Made by a program: the position numbers and the translations under genes. A stretch of DNA of 9,669 nucleotides from Thermoplasmatota archaeon (GTDB taxonomy: Archaea > Thermoplasmatota > JAQUQK01), in assembly GCA_028716125.1 (NCBI GenBank), contig JAQUQK010000061.1, positions 1-9,669 of the forward strand. Direction: 5' to 3'. Below, piece by piece: positions 1 to 6,499 of this stretch (its first letter is position 1; each line of letters starts with the position of its first letter). A model generated the notes under the pieces. The model was given only the letters and a program-made list of their open reading frames with translations. It was not told where the DNA came from and ran no database searches.

Positions 1-1439
1 TACTGGAAGTTATCCTTGGTGAGCACTTTAACGTTTGCGGGATGCTTGGAAACTGGCCCCATCTTTGATGCAACTATGAGCTTTATGCCTTTTTCCCCTG
101 CAACGTCAAGAAGCCTCTGGGTGACTACTCCGTCCAACACTACTGTGGCGGGAGCGTTTGCGCTCTTTATCGCATCGGCTATATCTCTTACCAGTATCTC
201 GTTGCCTATGACTGAATCATTGGCATCGTAAATGACTGCCTTCAGGGAACCGGAGAGGCGCTCAAGGGTGGACTTGTACTTGTCCATCGGCTCTTCCTTT
301 TTTGCGTCCTGTTTTTCATCTTTCTTCTCTTCCGCTTTCTTTCCTGAGATCAGGCTGAATATTCCTCCGCGGTGCTCAGCAGGCGCTGGAACTGGAGGCG
401 GGATTGGGATTGCCGGAGCGCTAGACTGAACAGACGGGCTTAACGTTGTTTGTGATGGCACGGGATGATGCTGGGCCTGCGCTGATGCCTGTTGTACTGG
501 CGCCTGCGGCCTTGGCGCCTGCTGCGGGGTCGGCCTTTGCTGTTGCTGGGGCCTTGGCGCCTGCTGCTGCGCCTGCATTCCCGGCTTTGGCGTGTGGTTT
601 GCCTTGACTATGCCGTAACTCTCCATGTATTGATCTGCCGGAACTTTGTTCTTGAGGCATTTCATTATCTGCTTTTCCGCAAGCTCCTCGACCTCGCGGG
701 CTTCTGGCGCCCTTGTCACATAGTCTATTTCGCATACGGACAGGAGTTCCTTGAGAATCAGTTCTCCGCCGCGGTCACCGTCGACGAATGCGGTCGTGGT
801 GCAGTCGCGCGAGATGTCTATTATGGTCTTTGGAACGCTTGTTCCCTCAACGGCAATTACGTTGTTGATGCCCGAGCGGAGCAGGTTGAGAACATCGTTG
901 CGCCCTTCAACAATTATAACACTGTCTGTCTTCCCGACGTTAGGTCCTGCCGGAAGGTGGTCTGGGCCATAATAAACAAGTTCTGCAACGCGTATTTCGC
1001 CGCGAAGCTTCTCTGCGATGTTGCGCGTTTCTTCATCCGAAGTCGTCGAAAGGGTCTTGAGAAGGGTCTTTGCCCTTTCCATTACCTTCTTTCTCTTTGA
1101 TACGCGAACGTCGTCAATCGCCGTGACCTCAATCTTTGCCGTGCAAGGCCCTACGCGATCTATGGATTCTAATGCTGCCGCAAGAATTGCCGTTTCCACC
1201 TGGTCGAGGTTTGACGGGATTTCTATCGTGCCTTCGGTCTTTCCGCGCTTTGAATCAAGTTCAACCGTTATGCGTCCGATCTTCGTGCTGCGCTGGAGGT
1301 CCCTTAGATCAAGCTCTTCGCCAAGAAGTCCTTCGCTCTGGCCAAAGATTGCTCCGACAACGTCAGGATGCTCTACAACGCCGTCAGTCGAAATAGTTGC
1401 CTTTATGAGATATTTTGATGCGCTTGTGTCTGCTGCCAT
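1..1439 (-). CDS. dnaG: Archaeal DnaG primase-like protein (Toprim), C-terminus cut by window edge
   Basis: The frame begins at the ATG at 1439 and stays open for 479 codons to the window edge. An archaeal DnaG-type N-terminal domain spans about residues 1-165. A Toprim domain follows at about 171-245 with the acidic motifs EGRND (178-182) and DGDRGGE (220-226). The conserved C-terminal domain lies at about 385-479 and ends in KVLTKDNF, close to the usual family end, so probably only a few residues are missing. Residues about 283-385 form a low-complexity linker, first Pro/Gln-rich (QAPRP repeats), then Pro/Ala-rich, then Lys/Glu-rich, longer than I expect for the family. In archaea this protein is linked both to primer synthesis and to the RNA exosome, where it is a core-associated subunit favouring poly(A) substrates. 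The start is supported by AGGTGA four nt upstream. The next gene upstream on this strand is 409 bp away, so dnaG probably has its own promoter. Confidence 0.95.
   Translation of the reverse strand, partial: MAADTSASKYLIKATISTDGVVEHPDVVGAIFGQSEGLLGEELDLRDLQRSTKIGRITVELDSKRGKTEGTIEIPSNLDQVETAILAAALESIDRVGPCTAKIEVTAIDDVRVSKRKKVMERAKTLLKTLSTTSDEETRNIAEKLRGEIRVAELVYYGPDHLPAGPNVGKTDSVIIVEGRNDVLNLLRSGINNVIAVEGTSVPKTIIDISRDCTTTAFVDGDRGGELILKELLSVCEIDYVTRAPEAREVEELAEKQIMKCLKNKVPADQYMESYGIVKANHTPKPGMQAQQQAPRPQQQQRPTPQQAPRPQAPVQQASAQAQHHPVPSQTTLSPSVQSSAPAIPIPPPVPAPAEHRGGIFSLISGKKAEEKKDEKQDAKKEEPMDKYKSTLERLSGSLKAVIYDANDSVIGNEILVRDIADAIKSANAPATVVLDGVVTQRLLDVAGEKGIKLIVASKMGPVSKHPANVKVLTKDNFQ
508..567. repeat. 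Pair of 18-bp direct repeats inside dnaG linker
   Basis: The same 18 bases (starting ggccttggcg on the plus strand) occur at 508-525 and 550-567. They lie in the part of dnaG that encodes the Pro/Gln linker and give the repeated peptide QQAPRP. This suggests the linker grew by local duplication or slippage and is not evidence of a mobile element. Confidence 0.75.
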
Positions 1440-1443
1440 TATA

Positions 1444-1449
1444 TCACCT
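1444..1449 (-). promoter_or_regulatory. Ribosome binding site of dnaG
   Basis: The minus strand reads AGGTGA four nt before the ATG at 1439. It matches the archaeal anti-Shine-Dalgarno (pairing with GGAGGTGAT) and fixes the start of dnaG. Confidence 0.7.
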
Positions 1450-1522
1450 TTAACGCAAGCACTTGCCTGCGCTTACTAAAAATAGCGGCTTTCGAAGGTG
1501 TTTGGCCGAGCCTTTTTTCGAA

Positions 1523-1588
1523 TTACTTTAAACGCTCAATTACAGGATCGGATTTTTTCTCGAATCTGAATTGTGAAAGGCGAATCAT
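1523..1588 (-). other. Possible 21-codon small ORF upstream of dnaG
   Basis: On the minus strand an ATG at 1588 opens 21 codons (MIRLSQFRFEKK then SDPVIERLK) ending in TAA at 1523. The frame stays open upstream of the ATG back to a TGA at 1634-1636, adding NSCWLQGCPGCERVT, which has three cysteines in a C-x4-C-x2-C arrangement. No ATG or GTG lies in that extension and no ribosome binding site precedes the ATG. It could be a leader peptide, the remnant of a small zinc-binding protein, or chance. I do not recognise a family. The stretch also overlaps a TATA-like sequence that might serve dnaG. Confidence 0.2.
1526..1533 (-). promoter_or_regulatory. Candidate TATA box for dnaG
   Basis: The minus strand reads GTTTAAAG here, an imperfect match to the archaeal TATA consensus. 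A start about 25 nt downstream would give a dnaG leader of roughly 60 nt. The match is weak. The alternative is the stronger AT palindrome near 1730, which would give a much longer leader. Confidence 0.25.
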
Positions 1589-1614
1589 AGTAACACGTTC
1601 ACAGCCCGGGCATC

Positions 1615-1677
1615 CTTGCAGCCAGCAAGAATTTCAAGCCAAGGTTGAATGAAATCGGCCAGACCTTCGGTCTACCG
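1615..1677. other. Cluster of three adjacent small hairpins in the dnaG upstream gap
   Basis: Three inverted repeats lie almost end to end. The first is cttgc/gcaag with a 5-nt loop (1615-1629). The second is atttca/tgaaat (1631-1655). The third is cgg/ccg closing agacc/ggtct around a 3-nt loop (1656-1677). A self-complementary gcccgggc (1604-1611) is just beside them. Each stem is short and could occur by chance, but their packing suggests a structured RNA or leader. Strand is undecided. I see no tRNA T-loop, SRP RNA or RNase P signatures. Confidence 0.3.
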
Positions 1678-1725
1678 CTATTTTGCAATACCATATCATA
1701 TTCCCGCTTTTAACTATATGCATTG

Positions 1726-1735
1726 TTATATATAA
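1726..1735. promoter_or_regulatory. Palindromic TATA-like element in the gap
   Basis: TTATATATAA is a perfect palindrome and a fair match to an archaeal TATA box on either strand. Read on the minus strand it would start transcription near 1704, just before the hairpin cluster, and could give dnaG a leader of about 265 nt or drive a small RNA. No clear purine-rich BRE is visible on either side, so direction and function are uncertain. Confidence 0.3.
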
Positions 1736-1796
1736 TATGGGTAATATGGGGCGAGGCAAATATAAGCGCGCAAGAACGTGCGAAAACAACGCGCTA

Positions 1797-1848
1797 AAAC
1801 AAAACACAAAACTAAAAATGGAACAAAAAGTAGAGAAAAAGCGAAAAA
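1797..1848 (-). terminator. T-tract terminator region after the cDPG synthetase-like gene
   Basis: Immediately after the TAA at 1849, the minus strand carries several runs of four to five T within about 50 nt, starting with TTTTT directly after the stop. Archaeal RNA polymerase terminates at such oligo-T runs without needing a hairpin. This supports separate transcription from dnaG. Confidence 0.6.
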
Positions 1849-3192
1849 TTACTTCTTCGCCTTCTTTGCATACTTGGCAACGAAGTCTTTGAGGATTGCC
1901 GGGAAGTCGGGCTTGCTTGTCTCGTCAAGCTCGTAGCGCACGTGGAGCATCGGCTTGTTGACCTTCACTATGCGGTTGAGGTCGATTGGCGTGCCGGATA
2001 TGACGACGTCGCATTCCGACTTGTTGATCGTCTCTTCCAGCTCCTTCATCTGCTTCTTGCCATAGCCCATTGCAGGCAGGACGTCGCTAAGGTGGTTGTA
2101 CTTCTGGAAGGTCGCGATTATCGAGCCGACTGCATATGGTCTTGGGTCGATTATCTTGCAGCCGAGGTTCTTTGCCATCACATAGCCTGCTCCGAATTTC
2201 ATCTCGCCGTGCGTGACTGTTGGACCGTCCTCAATCACAAGCGCTTTCTTTCCCTTTGCAAGCTCGGGCTTGTTCGGCTCAAGTGTGAGCGGAGAGTTCG
2301 CGTCCATTATTGTCGCGTTCGGGTTGATCTCCTTTATGTTGCGCTTGACCTTCTCGATGTCTTCCTTCTTTGCGGTGTCTTCTTTGTTGACGACAATTAC
2401 GCTTGCCATGCGCGCATTCACTTCGCCAGGATAGTATGCGACTTCGTGCCCCGCCCTGTGCGGATCGACTACGGTCACGTGGAGGTCGGGCCTGAAGAAC
2501 GGGAAGTCGTTGTTCCCGCCGTCCCATATTACAATGTCTGCTTCCTTTTCGGCTTCGCGGAGAATCTTTTCATAATCTACGCCTGCGAAAACGACTCCGC
2601 CCATGTCGATGTATGGCTCATATTCCTCGCGTTCCTCAATTGTGCATTCGTGCTTGTCGAGGTCTGCGTATGACGCAAAGCGCTGGACTGCCTGCTTTAC
2701 AAGGTCGCCGTACGGCATCGGGTGCCTGACTGATGCGACTTTATATCCCATGTCGCGCAGAAGCTTGAAGATGCGCCTGGACGTCTGGGACTTGCCGCAG
2801 CCCGTCCTGATTGCGCAAACCGCGATTACCGGCTTTGTGGACTTGACCATCGTGTTTTCCGGCCCCATCAAAACGAAGTCGGCTCCTGCCGCATTTGCCA
2901 TCGCAGACTTGTGCATTACATATTCATACGGAAGGTCGCTGTAAGCAAGGACTACCTGCCTTACGCCGTGCTTCTTGATAAGCTCGGGTGCGTCCTTCTC
3001 GTCATAGATCGGAATTCCGTTTGGATAAAGCGATCCCGAGAGTTCCTTTGGATACTTGCGCCCCGCAATGTCAGGTATCTGGGTTGCGGTGAACGCCACG
3101 ATTTCATAGGCGGGGTTGTTCCGATAGTACGTGTTGAAGTTATGGAAGTCCCTGCCTGCCGCGCCTAAAATGATGGTTTTTATCTTGTCCAT
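1849..3192 (-). CDS. cpgs: Cyclic 2,3-diphosphoglycerate synthetase family P-loop protein
   Basis: This 447-residue protein is close to the family's usual length of about 450. An N-terminal Rossmann-like segment (IILGAAGRDFHNF, residues 7-19) is followed by a P-loop, AIRTGCGKSQTSRR (127-140), in a nucleotide-binding domain. WDGGNND (223-229), a DPHRAGHE segment (243-250) and VNKED (268-272, resembling an NKxD base-recognition motif) follow. The founding member, from Methanothermus fervidus, uses ATP to close 2,3-diphosphoglycerate into the cyclic pyrophosphate, a solute linked to heat protection. The family is much wider than organisms known to store cDPG and is often annotated simply as a GTPase, so family membership is secure but the substrate is not. 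The start has AGGTGG four nt upstream and a TATA box placed for a short leader. It is divergent from tfb and followed by a T-rich terminator, so it looks monocistronic. Confidence 0.88.
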   Translation of the reverse strand: MDKIKTIILGAAGRDFHNFNTYYRNNPAYEIVAFTATQIPDIAGRKYPKELSGSLYPNGIPIYDEKDAPELIKKHGVRQVVLAYSDLPYEYVMHKSAMANAAGADFVLMGPENTMVKSTKPVIAVCAIRTGCGKSQTSRRIFKLLRDMGYKVASVRHPMPYGDLVKQAVQRFASYADLDKHECTIEEREEYEPYIDMGGVVFAGVDYEKILREAEKEADIVIWDGGNNDFPFFRPDLHVTVVDPHRAGHEVAYYPGEVNARMASVIVVNKEDTAKKEDIEKVKRNIKEINPNATIMDANSPLTLEPNKPELAKGKKALVIEDGPTVTHGEMKFGAGYVMAKNLGCKIIDPRPYAVGSIIATFQKYNHLSDVLPAMGYGKKQMKELEETINKSECDVVISGTPIDLNRIVKVNKPMLHVRYELDETSKPDFPAILKDFVAKYAKKAKK

Positions 3193-3196
3193 ATTG

Positions 3197-3202
3197 CCAC
3201 CT
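3197..3202 (-). promoter_or_regulatory. Ribosome binding site of the cDPG synthetase-like gene
   Basis: AGGTGG on the minus strand sits four nt before the ATG at 3192, the same spacing as for dnaG. Confidence 0.65.
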
Positions 3203-3226
3203 GCAAAAAGGGCGTATCTCTGACTA

Positions 3227-3234
3227 TTATATAA
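3227..3234 (-). promoter_or_regulatory. TATA box of the cDPG synthetase-like gene
   Basis: TTATATAA lies about 38 nt upstream of the start codon. The usual distance of about 26 nt from the box centre puts the transcript start near 3204, leaving a leader of about 12 nt that just contains the ribosome binding site. Confidence 0.5.
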
Positions 3235-3273
3235 GTAATTCCCAAGTAAAACTTATAAATAAATAAACGATAC

Positions 3274-3286
3274 TAAATATATAAAA
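3274..3286 (+). promoter_or_regulatory. TATA box of tfb
   Basis: TAAATATATAAAA is a good archaeal TATA match. A transcript start about 26 nt from its centre falls near 3306, giving a leader of only about 13 nt before the ATG at 3319, or an almost leaderless message if the GTG at 3310 is used. A second AT-rich box (cttataaata, about 3252-3261) lies upstream and could be an alternative. Confidence 0.5.
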
Positions 3287-3318
3287 ATTGAGAATTCTTT
3301 TAATAGAGTGTGAGCCAG

Positions 3319-4251
3319 ATGGTAAAGAAAAAGTGCGAGGTTGAGGAAACGATCAAGTGCCCGGAATGCGGCTGCACCACCCTTGAGAGAGACACAGTAA
3401 GAGGAGAAATGGTCTGCCCGCAGTGCGGCATTGTCGTGGAAGAGGGTCTTATCGACCAGGGGCCCGAGTGGCGCGCATTTGACAGCGAACAGCAGGACAA
3501 GCGCGCACGCACAGGCGCACCCACCACATATACAATACATGACAAGGGACTTTCAACGATCATCGGATGGAAGAACAAGGACTCCTACGGCAAGTCCATC
3601 CCAACTCGCAACAGGGCACAGCTTTACAGGCTTAGGAAATGGCAGAGGCGCATCAGAATTTCCAATGCAGCCGAAAGGAACACTGCATTCGCTCTCAACG
3701 AACTTGACAGGATGTCCTCCGCAATGGGGCTTCCAAGAAAGATACGCGAATGCGCGGCAATGCTCTACAGGCACGCAGTTGAAAAGAACCTAATCCGCGG
3801 GCGCTCGATAGAAGGCGTAGCGGCTGCAGTCCTTTATGCAGCATGCAGGCAGTGCGACGTTCCAAGAACTCTTGATGAAATCGCAACGGCGGCTCGCGTC
3901 GAGCGCAAGGAAATCGGCAGGACATATCGCTTCATTTCCCGCGAACTCGGACTCAAGCTTATGCCCACCACCCCGTCAGACTACATCACCCGCTTCGCGT
4001 CGGAACTCAAGCTCAGCCCCGCAGTCCAGGAAGAGACAAAGCGCATCCTGAAGCTTGCGGCAGACAAGGAATTGACCTCTGGAAGGGGGCCAACTGGTGT
4101 TGCGGCGGCAGCGGTTTACATCGCGGCCATCAACAAGAACGAGCGCAGGACTCAGCGCGAAGTGGCAGATGTGGCGGGAGTCACGGAAGTCACGATACGC
4201 AACCGCTACAAGGAACTGGCTGAGAAACTCGGCCTCCCGATTGAGATATAA
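3319..4251 (+). CDS. tfb: Transcription initiation factor B (TFB)
   Basis: This is the archaeal TFIIB homologue, which binds the TBP-TATA complex and recruits RNA polymerase. From the ATG at 3319 it has 310 residues; from an in-frame GTG at 3310 it has 313, and residue numbers here use the GTG. A zinc ribbon has C17, C20, C36 and C39. The B-reader/linker region follows (GPEWRAFD at 51-58 and DKGLSTIIG at 78-86). Two cyclin repeats follow at about 110-212 and 215-310. The last carries the BRE-reading helix-turn-helix, TQREVADVAGVTEVTIRNRY (281-300). All parts are intact. I prefer ATG because GTGA, able to pair with the anti-Shine-Dalgarno, lies four to five nt upstream. The gene diverges from the cDPG synthetase-like gene across a shared region of about 125 bp. 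Archaea may carry several tfb genes, and one window cannot show whether this is the only one. Confidence 0.96.
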   Translation: MVKKKCEVEETIKCPECGCTTLERDTVRGEMVCPQCGIVVEEGLIDQGPEWRAFDSEQQDKRARTGAPTTYTIHDKGLSTIIGWKNKDSYGKSIPTRNRAQLYRLRKWQRRIRISNAAERNTAFALNELDRMSSAMGLPRKIRECAAMLYRHAVEKNLIRGRSIEGVAAAVLYAACRQCDVPRTLDEIATAARVERKEIGRTYRFISRELGLKLMPTTPSDYITRFASELKLSPAVQEETKRILKLAADKELTSGRGPTGVAAAAVYIAAINKNERRTQREVADVAGVTEVTIRNRYKELAEKLGLPIEI

Positions 4252-4292
4252 TCCTCTCTTTCTTTTCCAATATTTTTGGTTGTTTTTACAAC
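4252..4292 (+). terminator. T-rich terminator after tfb
   Basis: Pyrimidine-rich sequence with runs of T follows the tfb stop, including TTTTT at about 4273-4277 and 4283-4287. The second run lies in a small gttgt/acaac hairpin (4279-4292). This would end the tfb transcript and separate it from the carboxypeptidase gene. Confidence 0.55.
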
Positions 4293-4325
4293 AAAAGTTA
4301 AGAAAGTTTAGCAAATGGCAGAATT

Positions 4326-5741
4326 ATGAAAAAATTCCTCATCCTGGCATTTTTAGCGGCGCTCCTGCTTCCCGCGGCACTTTCCATTTCCGCACCTGTG
4401 GCATCGGCGCAGCTTTACATCTACCACAACAACGTCACGCTCCAGCAGGACTTGCAAAGCCTTGCAGAGGCGCACCCCAATCTTACAAAGCTGCAATCCA
4501 TAGGGAAATCGGTGCTTGGGCAGGACTTGTGGTGCATAGAGATAACGAATTTCGAGAGCCCAGAGCAAAAGCCTGCGATATACATCGACGGCGCGCACCA
4601 CGGCAACGAACAATTGGGGATGGAGCTTTGCTACTCTTTTGCGGACTTTCTGCTTAACGAATACGAAAGCAACGTTACTGCAAAAGAGCTTGTTAACGCG
4701 CGCCACTTTTACATAACGCCTCTCGTAAACCCGGACGGAAACTTGCTTGACGCCCGCGCCAATGCAAAGCAGGTGGACCTGAACCGCAACTATCCGTATC
4801 AATGGACAGGCGAGGGCGACACTATCGGTCTTTCGTCCGCAGGCTCCGAGCCCGAGGTCGCGGCAAACATGGGCATTATGAAAAAAATACAGCCGGATCT
4901 GTACGTGACTTTTCACACCGGCGCAACCGTGATGATTTATCCATGGGGCTACACGCCGGACCCGCCGCCAGACGAACAGGTTTACCTGCGGCTTTGCGAG
5001 GAAATTGCGAACCGCACCAATCTTGAATACGGCCAGATATGCAGCCCTGCGATGTATCCTGCATTCGGCGGAAGCATAGACTGGAGCTACGGCGAGCTTG
5101 GAATTATTTCATATTGCATAGAAGTGGACGGCGAGCAGTGGGTTCCCGCTTCGACCGAAGACATAAGGTCGCGCCTCTGGCAGTCATTTGACGGGCTTTT
5201 GTATTCCGCCCAAAACGTGGATCTGCTTGGCGCAAAGCTAGAGATGTTGGACCTTGCGCTCAGTTCGAATTCACCGGACACGTTTACAATAAGCTTCACT
5301 CTTTCAAACACGGGATTCGGAAACGCAACTAACATCTCTATTTGCCCCAATGAAGGCGACGGATATTGCAGCATTTCCTACTTTGACGTTCCGCAGGCAA
5401 TAAGCGCTGGCGATTCCTGCCGCGCATCCGTCGTTTACAGCGCGGAGTTTAGCGGGGAAAAAGCGTTCGGCATCGCAATCAAATACAACAAAACGATTCT
5501 CCATGGCAAGCAATCCGGGCTTTGGTACTCCGCAGCCGTGAACGTGGATAATGGAGGTGTTGAGATAACTCAGCTTCCTGCCGACGGCTCGGTGAACGGG
5601 GCATTCGCAGACGGCACCAGCGCGGAACTTGCAGGCCATAAGCAGACGGCGGGATTCGAAACTGCCGCGCTCGTCCCTGCAATTGCGGGCGCTCTGCTGG
5701 CTGCTGCAGCATTGAAAAGAAACAGGAAAAACAAAGATTGA
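4326..5741 (+). CDS. Secreted, membrane-anchored M14 zinc carboxypeptidase
   Basis: This 471-residue exopeptidase should remove C-terminal amino acids outside the cell. A signal peptide covers residues 1-28 (MKK, a long hydrophobic core, then VASA|QL). The M14 domain spans about 35-295. Zinc ligands are H92 and E95 (HGNE) and H197 (TFHTG). Substrate carboxylate binding is by N153-R154 (DLNRNY). Y255 lies in SIDWSYGELG, and the general base is E266 (CIEVDG), so the active site looks complete. Residues about 300-410 look like a beta-sandwich of the CARDB/APHP type with three cysteines (C340, C348, C365). The C-terminus has AGFETAAL (442-449), a hydrophobic segment to about 463 and basic KRNRK, resembling a PGF-CTERM archaeosortase signal with Ala for Pro. 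Seven N-glycosylation sequons (N36, N52, N116, N229, N333, N336, N388) fit an extracellular place. No ribosome binding site or clear promoter is visible. rlmE follows after 4 nt. Confidence 0.92.
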   Translation: MKKFLILAFLAALLLPAALSISAPVASAQLYIYHNNVTLQQDLQSLAEAHPNLTKLQSIGKSVLGQDLWCIEITNFESPEQKPAIYIDGAHHGNEQLGMELCYSFADFLLNEYESNVTAKELVNARHFYITPLVNPDGNLLDARANAKQVDLNRNYPYQWTGEGDTIGLSSAGSEPEVAANMGIMKKIQPDLYVTFHTGATVMIYPWGYTPDPPPDEQVYLRLCEEIANRTNLEYGQICSPAMYPAFGGSIDWSYGELGIISYCIEVDGEQWVPASTEDIRSRLWQSFDGLLYSAQNVDLLGAKLEMLDLALSSNSPDTFTISFTLSNTGFGNATNISICPNEGDGYCSISYFDVPQAISAGDSCRASVVYSAEFSGEKAFGIAIKYNKTILHGKQSGLWYSAAVNVDNGGVEITQLPADGSVNGAFADGTSAELAGHKQTAGFETAALVPAIAGALLAAAALKRNRKNKD

Positions 5742-5745
5742 TACT

Positions 5746-6393
5746 ATGTCTGAATGGCAACTTGCAAAAAGGCACGATTCATTTTACAGGCTTGCAAAAC
5801 AGGAAGGATACCGCGCCCGCTCCTCATTCAAGCTCAAGCAGATAAACGAGAAATTCGGCGTAATACACAAGGGGTTTGCCGTTGTCGATCTCGGATGCGC
5901 TCCCGGCGGATGGATGCAAGTCGCAAAGGAAATAGTAGGCGAAACTGGGACAGTAATTGGAATTGACCTCAAGCAAATCAAACCCATCGAAGGCACGGTT
6001 TTCATCCAGGGCGACATGACTTCAGACGAAACCGTAAAAAAAGTCCTGGATGCAATTTCCACGTCCGGGCGCAAAATAGACACAGTTATTTCAGATATGT
6101 CCCCGAACATTTCAGGCGCATATTCCATGGACCACGTCAGGTCTATCGACCTATGCGAACATGCGCTGAATTTTGCAAGAAAAGTTCTTCGCCCCGGCGG
6201 CAGCTTCACGGCAAAAGTGTTCGAAGGAGAACATTTTCCTGAATATTTCAACAACGTCAAGATGTCTTTTGATTTCGTGAAGCGCTACGCACCAGATGCA
6301 TCGCGTTCCTCAAGCTCGGAGATATATGTCATTGCAAAAAGATTCAGGCCCGGCGCAAAAATACCAAAATCTGCATTGTGCGAAAAGGAGTAA
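5746..6393 (+). CDS. rlmE: RlmE/FtsJ-type 23S rRNA (uridine-2'-O)-methyltransferase
   Basis: This 215-residue SAM-dependent enzyme is of normal family length. The SAM-binding motif I is DLGCAPGGW (48-56), followed by acidic IGIDL (71-75). The catalytic K-D-K-E tetrad of the FtsJ fold is present as K29 (SSFKL), D117 (SDMSPN), K157 (AKVFEG) and E192 (SSEIYV). The bacterial enzyme methylates a uridine in the A-loop of 23S rRNA at a late step of large-subunit assembly. The archaeal homologue is assumed to do the same, although related FtsJ enzymes can act on tRNA. There is no fused TRAM domain. The start lies 4 nt after the carboxypeptidase stop without a strong ribosome binding site, so translational coupling to a functionally unrelated gene is likely. 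Confidence 0.93.
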   Translation: MSEWQLAKRHDSFYRLAKQEGYRARSSFKLKQINEKFGVIHKGFAVVDLGCAPGGWMQVAKEIVGETGTVIGIDLKQIKPIEGTVFIQGDMTSDETVKKVLDAISTSGRKIDTVISDMSPNISGAYSMDHVRSIDLCEHALNFARKVLRPGGSFTAKVFEGEHFPEYFNNVKMSFDFVKRYAPDASRSSSSEIYVIAKRFRPGAKIPKSALCEKE

Positions 6394-6499
6394 GGGCCTG
6401 CGGATTGGACAACATGATTAATATCTGGCCATAACATTACTTTTTGTCTGGCATTTCATTTTAATGCCTTTGTTTGAATTTCGCGGCTGGTGCATAGAT
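6394..6499 (+). promoter_or_regulatory. Upstream region of the GH92 gene with weak promoter candidates
   Basis: This 106-bp gap holds AT-rich candidates for a TATA box: gattaatatc near 6415-6424 and cattttaatg near 6457-6466. The second would put the transcript start near 6486, fitting translation from 6500 with GGTG at 6489-6492 as ribosome binding site. Neither is a strong consensus match, so read-through from rlmE remains possible. Confidence 0.3.

Noticed and set aside
492..1100. Long plus-strand reading frames across the dnaG region
   Set aside because: They are antisense to a clear dnaG with Toprim motifs; their translations are low-complexity and match no family.
1560..1700. A tRNA, SRP RNA or RNase P RNA in the gap
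   Set aside because: No T-loop GGTTCRA with matching stems, no SRP helix 8 loop sequence and no RNase P conserved blocks were found on either strand; only short local hairpins remain.
1683..1892. Plus-strand frame of 69 codons in the gap
   Set aside because: It has a Lys/Asn-rich composition from AT-rich DNA, has no ribosome binding site and runs into the antisense of the neighbouring gene's 3' end.
1942..2673. 243-codon plus-strand frame
   Set aside because: It lies wholly antisense to the P-loop cDPG synthetase-like gene; its composition is what codon bias on the opposite strand would produce.
6464..6499. Upstream ATG extending the GH92 protein by 12 residues
   Set aside because: It would put MPLFEFRGWCID in front of a normal lipoprotein signal peptide; the ATG at 6500 has GGTG seven nt upstream and gives a standard signal.
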